A DNA stretch of 13,821 nt from Bacillota bacterium (lineage in GTDB: Bacteria > Bacillota > Clostridia > Peptostreptococcales > Anaerovoracaceae): the NCBI GenBank assembly GCA_016284575.1, contig JAEEPD010000083.1:1-13821 (forward strand). The letters are read 5' to 3'. Made by a program: the position numbers and the translations under genes. Position 1 is the first letter of the stretch. Each line of letters starts with the position of its first letter. The notes below the pieces were generated by a model. That model saw only the letters and a program-made list of their open reading frames with translations. It was not told where the DNA came from and ran no database searches. Shown in pieces: positions 12,157 through 13,821 of the stretch.

Positions 12157-12606
12157 CTATAGCAGCTCGGGGATCCAGCACTTTCCGGCGGGACGGTAGA
12201 ACAGCTCGCTGAGAGCAGGCTCTGAATATACCCGAAGATAATGCTCCATGCCGGAGGTCAGAGGCAAATTGGGGAGCTCCTCTAAGAGCTCCCAACGGAC
12301 TTCGCCCTCATCCGAGGAGCAGAGCTCACCGCTGAAATCCTCGGTGCTGTATAGAAATACGATGTACCGGCAGTCCTTTTCGCACCAGTGGGTGATGCCG
12401 CAGAGCCTTGGGCTTGCTATGGTAAGGCCTGTTTCCTCCTTTATTTCTCTTATCACCGAAGCTGTGATAGATTCGCCGGGCTCCACGTGACCGCCGGGAA
12501 AGGTGATGCCCGGCCAGTCGGGCTTTCTGCGGTCGATGACCACGACCCTTTCTCCGTCCCTTACCATGCACATATTCATGAGTATCGTGTTTTCTGAGCG
12601 TTTCAT
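12157..12606 (-). CDS. Nudix hydrolase (MutT-like)
   Basis: A 149-residue Nudix protein that should hydrolyse a nucleoside diphosphate linked to another group, with magnesium. The full Nudix box GX5EX7REUXEEXGU is present at residues 39-61: GHVEPGE, then REIKEETGL with catalytic glutamates E54, E57 and E58. The preceding DRRKPDWPGITFPGG and the opening ENTILMNMCMV resemble proteins annotated as 8-oxo-dGTP diphosphatases in Clostridia, so pool cleansing of oxidised nucleotides is possible, but the substrate is not proven by sequence. It starts 4 nt after the alpha/beta hydrolase stop, with only a poor SD, so it probably depends on translational coupling. It is the last gene of the three-gene unit. 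Confidence 0.92.
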   Translation of the reverse strand: MKRSENTILMNMCMVRDGERVVVIDRRKPDWPGITFPGGHVEPGESITASVIREIKEETGLTIASPRLCGITHWCEKDCRYIVFLYSTEDFSGELCSSDEGEVRWELLEELPNLPLTSGMEHYLRVYSEPALSELFYRPAGKCWIPELL

Positions 12607-12610
12607 GGCT

Positions 12611-13510
12611 TTATTCGTCTATTCCGATGTTCTTGAGGAAGGCGTAGAGATGGCCTCTGTATGCCTCCGGGTCCGTGAGGACGGACATGGCGTGGGGCGC
12701 GTCCTCGATCAGGTGCAGTTCGCTGTAGCCTGCGGTGGCAGCCTGCATGTCCCTGCTGTGCTGAGGCAGGATAAAGTTATCCGCTGCGCCGTGTATGAAC
12801 ATGATGGGCACCTGATTGTCCTTAAGGCAATCTATTGGCCTCATGTCCTTATATGAATAGCCGTAGCGGAGCTTTGCTGCCGCCGAGGCCAGGTCTATGG
12901 CTGCGCCGGGAACGTGCATGGCGCTGGCGCCCTGCTTGAGCACATCCGCGATATTGCTGAAGCCGCAGTCAGCGACAACAAAATCCAGCTCAGGCTTCGA
13001 TTCCAGGCAGGCTATTGAGGTGGCGGCGCCCAGGGATTCGCCGTGGATACCAAGGACACCCAGGGGGCCGAAGCGCTCTCTTGCATCCGCTATAATGGCC
13101 AGCAGATCCTTCCTCTCCCTTGCGGAATAAGTGCAGAAGGTGGGCTCGTTAAGACCGTGGCCACGAAGATCGTAAACGATCACGTCAAAGCCGTCGTCCA
13201 GATACATTTTGGCATATTTCAGAGCGCCGAAGCGGTTGTCCGTGTAGCCGTGGGATATGATGACCCAGCGGCCCCGCCCTTCGGGGTTCTTAAGGTGCTG
13301 GGCGTGAAGGATGTAGCCGTCGTAGCTTTCCACGGTGTAGTCTTCTTTTTCCAGGCGATCGTAGAAGCTGAGATCGTAGTGATCCTCCTGCCAGGCTCTG
13401 GCGTGCTCCAGGCTCTGCCTTATGATGCCCATGGTGTAGCCGGCCAGATACCAGCCGGTCCCCGCCAGAACGCAGAATAGTATGATTATTATTATCAGTA
13501 GCTTAAGCAT
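12611..13510 (-). CDS. Alpha/beta hydrolase with N-terminal membrane anchor
   Basis: A 299-residue serine hydrolase. Residues 3-24 are strongly hydrophobic (LLIIIIILFCVLAGTGWYLAG), an uncleaved signal anchor, so the catalytic domain probably faces outside. The fold is clear: oxyanion region HGYTDN (H87-G88), DLRGHG (114-119), nucleophile elbow GIHGESLGAATS with S159, acid D244 in HGAADNFILP and base H273 in EDAPHAMS. The type is often annotated as alpha/beta hydrolase or prolyl-oligopeptidase-like esterase; the substrate is unknown. The longer in-frame ORF starting at 13660 reads through the upstream gene in another frame and has a low-complexity N-terminus. The ATG at 13510, with GGAGAGGCAGGAAAA before it, is the true start. 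It overlaps the upstream pgeF-like gene by 8 nt (ATGCTTAA). Confidence 0.93.
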   Translation of the reverse strand: MLKLLIIIIILFCVLAGTGWYLAGYTMGIIRQSLEHARAWQEDHYDLSFYDRLEKEDYTVESYDGYILHAQHLKNPEGRGRWVIISHGYTDNRFGALKYAKMYLDDGFDVIVYDLRGHGLNEPTFCTYSARERKDLLAIIADARERFGPLGVLGIHGESLGAATSIACLESKPELDFVVADCGFSNIADVLKQGASAMHVPGAAIDLASAAAKLRYGYSYKDMRPIDCLKDNQVPIMFIHGAADNFILPQHSRDMQAATAGYSELHLIEDAPHAMSVLTDPEAYRGHLYAFLKNIGIDE

Positions 13511-13821
13511 TTTCCTGCCTCTCCAGACAGATATAGGCCAGCATGCGGTCCTTTTCCTTTGCGCGGCGGTGGGAGTAGTAGTTTTCAGCGTCGCAGACGG
13601 TACAGTCCCCGCTGATGGTGATGTTTTCCTCAGGTATGCCGCAGATCTTGAGGAGCTCATCGTTTATGGCTTTAAGGTCCACCAGGTACTTCTGCACTGG
13701 CTCAGGCTCCTGGCCTGAGCCAGCATCTGAAGCTGCCGGCGCCTCAAAGCGCAGGGGCTTTACAGCAGTCATCTCCTGGGCCCAGTAGTAGCGGTCGGTG
13801 AAGGCCTCTGCCACATCGCCG
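13503..13821 (-). CDS. pgeF: PgeF/YfiH-type laccase-domain protein, C-terminal part (cut by window edge)
   Basis: The visible 105 residues (starting GDVAEAFTDRYYWAQ in an open frame at the edge) match the C-terminal third of the PgeF/YfiH/YlmD family. These proteins were described as multicopper polyphenol oxidases, as purine nucleoside phosphorylases/adenosine deaminases, and as peptidoglycan-editing factors. The key evidence is the end KYLVDLKAINDELLKICGIPEENITISGDCTVCDAENYYSHRRAKEKDRMLAYI, with the family's CTxC and YSHRR motifs. The catalytic His/Cys residues lie in the missing N-terminal part. A Pro/Ala/Glu-rich stretch (EAPAASDAGSGQEPEPVQ) before this end looks like a lineage-specific insertion. 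The stop overlaps the start of the alpha/beta hydrolase by 8 nt, indicating one operon. In-frame GTG at 13814 is not the real start. Confidence 0.85.
   Translation of the reverse strand, partial: GDVAEAFTDRYYWAQEMTAVKPLRFEAPAASDAGSGQEPEPVQKYLVDLKAINDELLKICGIPEENITISGDCTVCDAENYYSHRRAKEKDRMLAYICLERQENA

Overview
The window is dominated by a complete S10-spc ribosomal protein operon, all on the minus strand and read from right to left. The order is rpsJ, rplC, rplD, rplW, rplB, rpsS, rplV, rpsC, rplP, rpmC, rpsQ, rplN, rplX, rplE, rpsN, rpsH, rplF, rplR, rpsE, rpmD, rplO and then secY, which runs off the left edge. Gene order, strong Shine-Dalgarno (SD) sequences before almost every gene, and a short zinc-ribbon S14 (61 aa, four cysteines) point to a Gram-positive Firmicute, most likely of the class Clostridia. 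A Lachnospiraceae-like host is my guess from protein flavour and is not proven. The 21 ribosomal protein genes are packed with gaps of 0 to 21 nt. The one exception is an 81-nt gap between rpsJ and rplC, which holds a small hairpin.

Upstream of rpsJ lies an 820-nt region without a gene (9940-10759). Its leftmost ~345 nt look like a long structured 5' leader of the S10 operon. This is preceded by a promoter (TTGCTT, 17 nt, TATATT) with three A-tracts in 11-bp phase directly behind the -35, like an UP element. Farther right come an unexplained minus-strand intrinsic terminator (around 10512-10533), a nested hairpin (10612-10675), and the terminator of the next operon (10696-10729). The nested hairpin pairs fully only on the minus strand. 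This leader and its neighbour are the least explained and most interesting part of the window.

To the right is a two-gene minus-strand unit: a peroxiredoxin of the BCP/PrxQ type (11234-11689) followed by a VOC/glyoxalase-fold protein (10760-11134). A 467-nt region without a convincing gene (11690-12156) carries repeated TGTCACA-like motifs, a direct repeat and a GC-rich hairpin. The right end is another minus-strand unit. It holds the C-terminal part of a PgeF/YfiH laccase-domain protein cut by the window edge, a membrane-anchored alpha/beta hydrolase overlapping it by 8 nt, and a Nudix hydrolase 4 nt downstream.

The ribosomal cluster supplies ribosome subunits and, through SecY, couples their synthesis to protein export capacity. 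The two accessory operons look like small housekeeping units for peroxide defence and for nucleotide or metabolite clean-up. I see no mobile element, CRISPR array, tRNA, rRNA or defence system. No clearly new protein system is present; the candidates for novelty are RNA-level.
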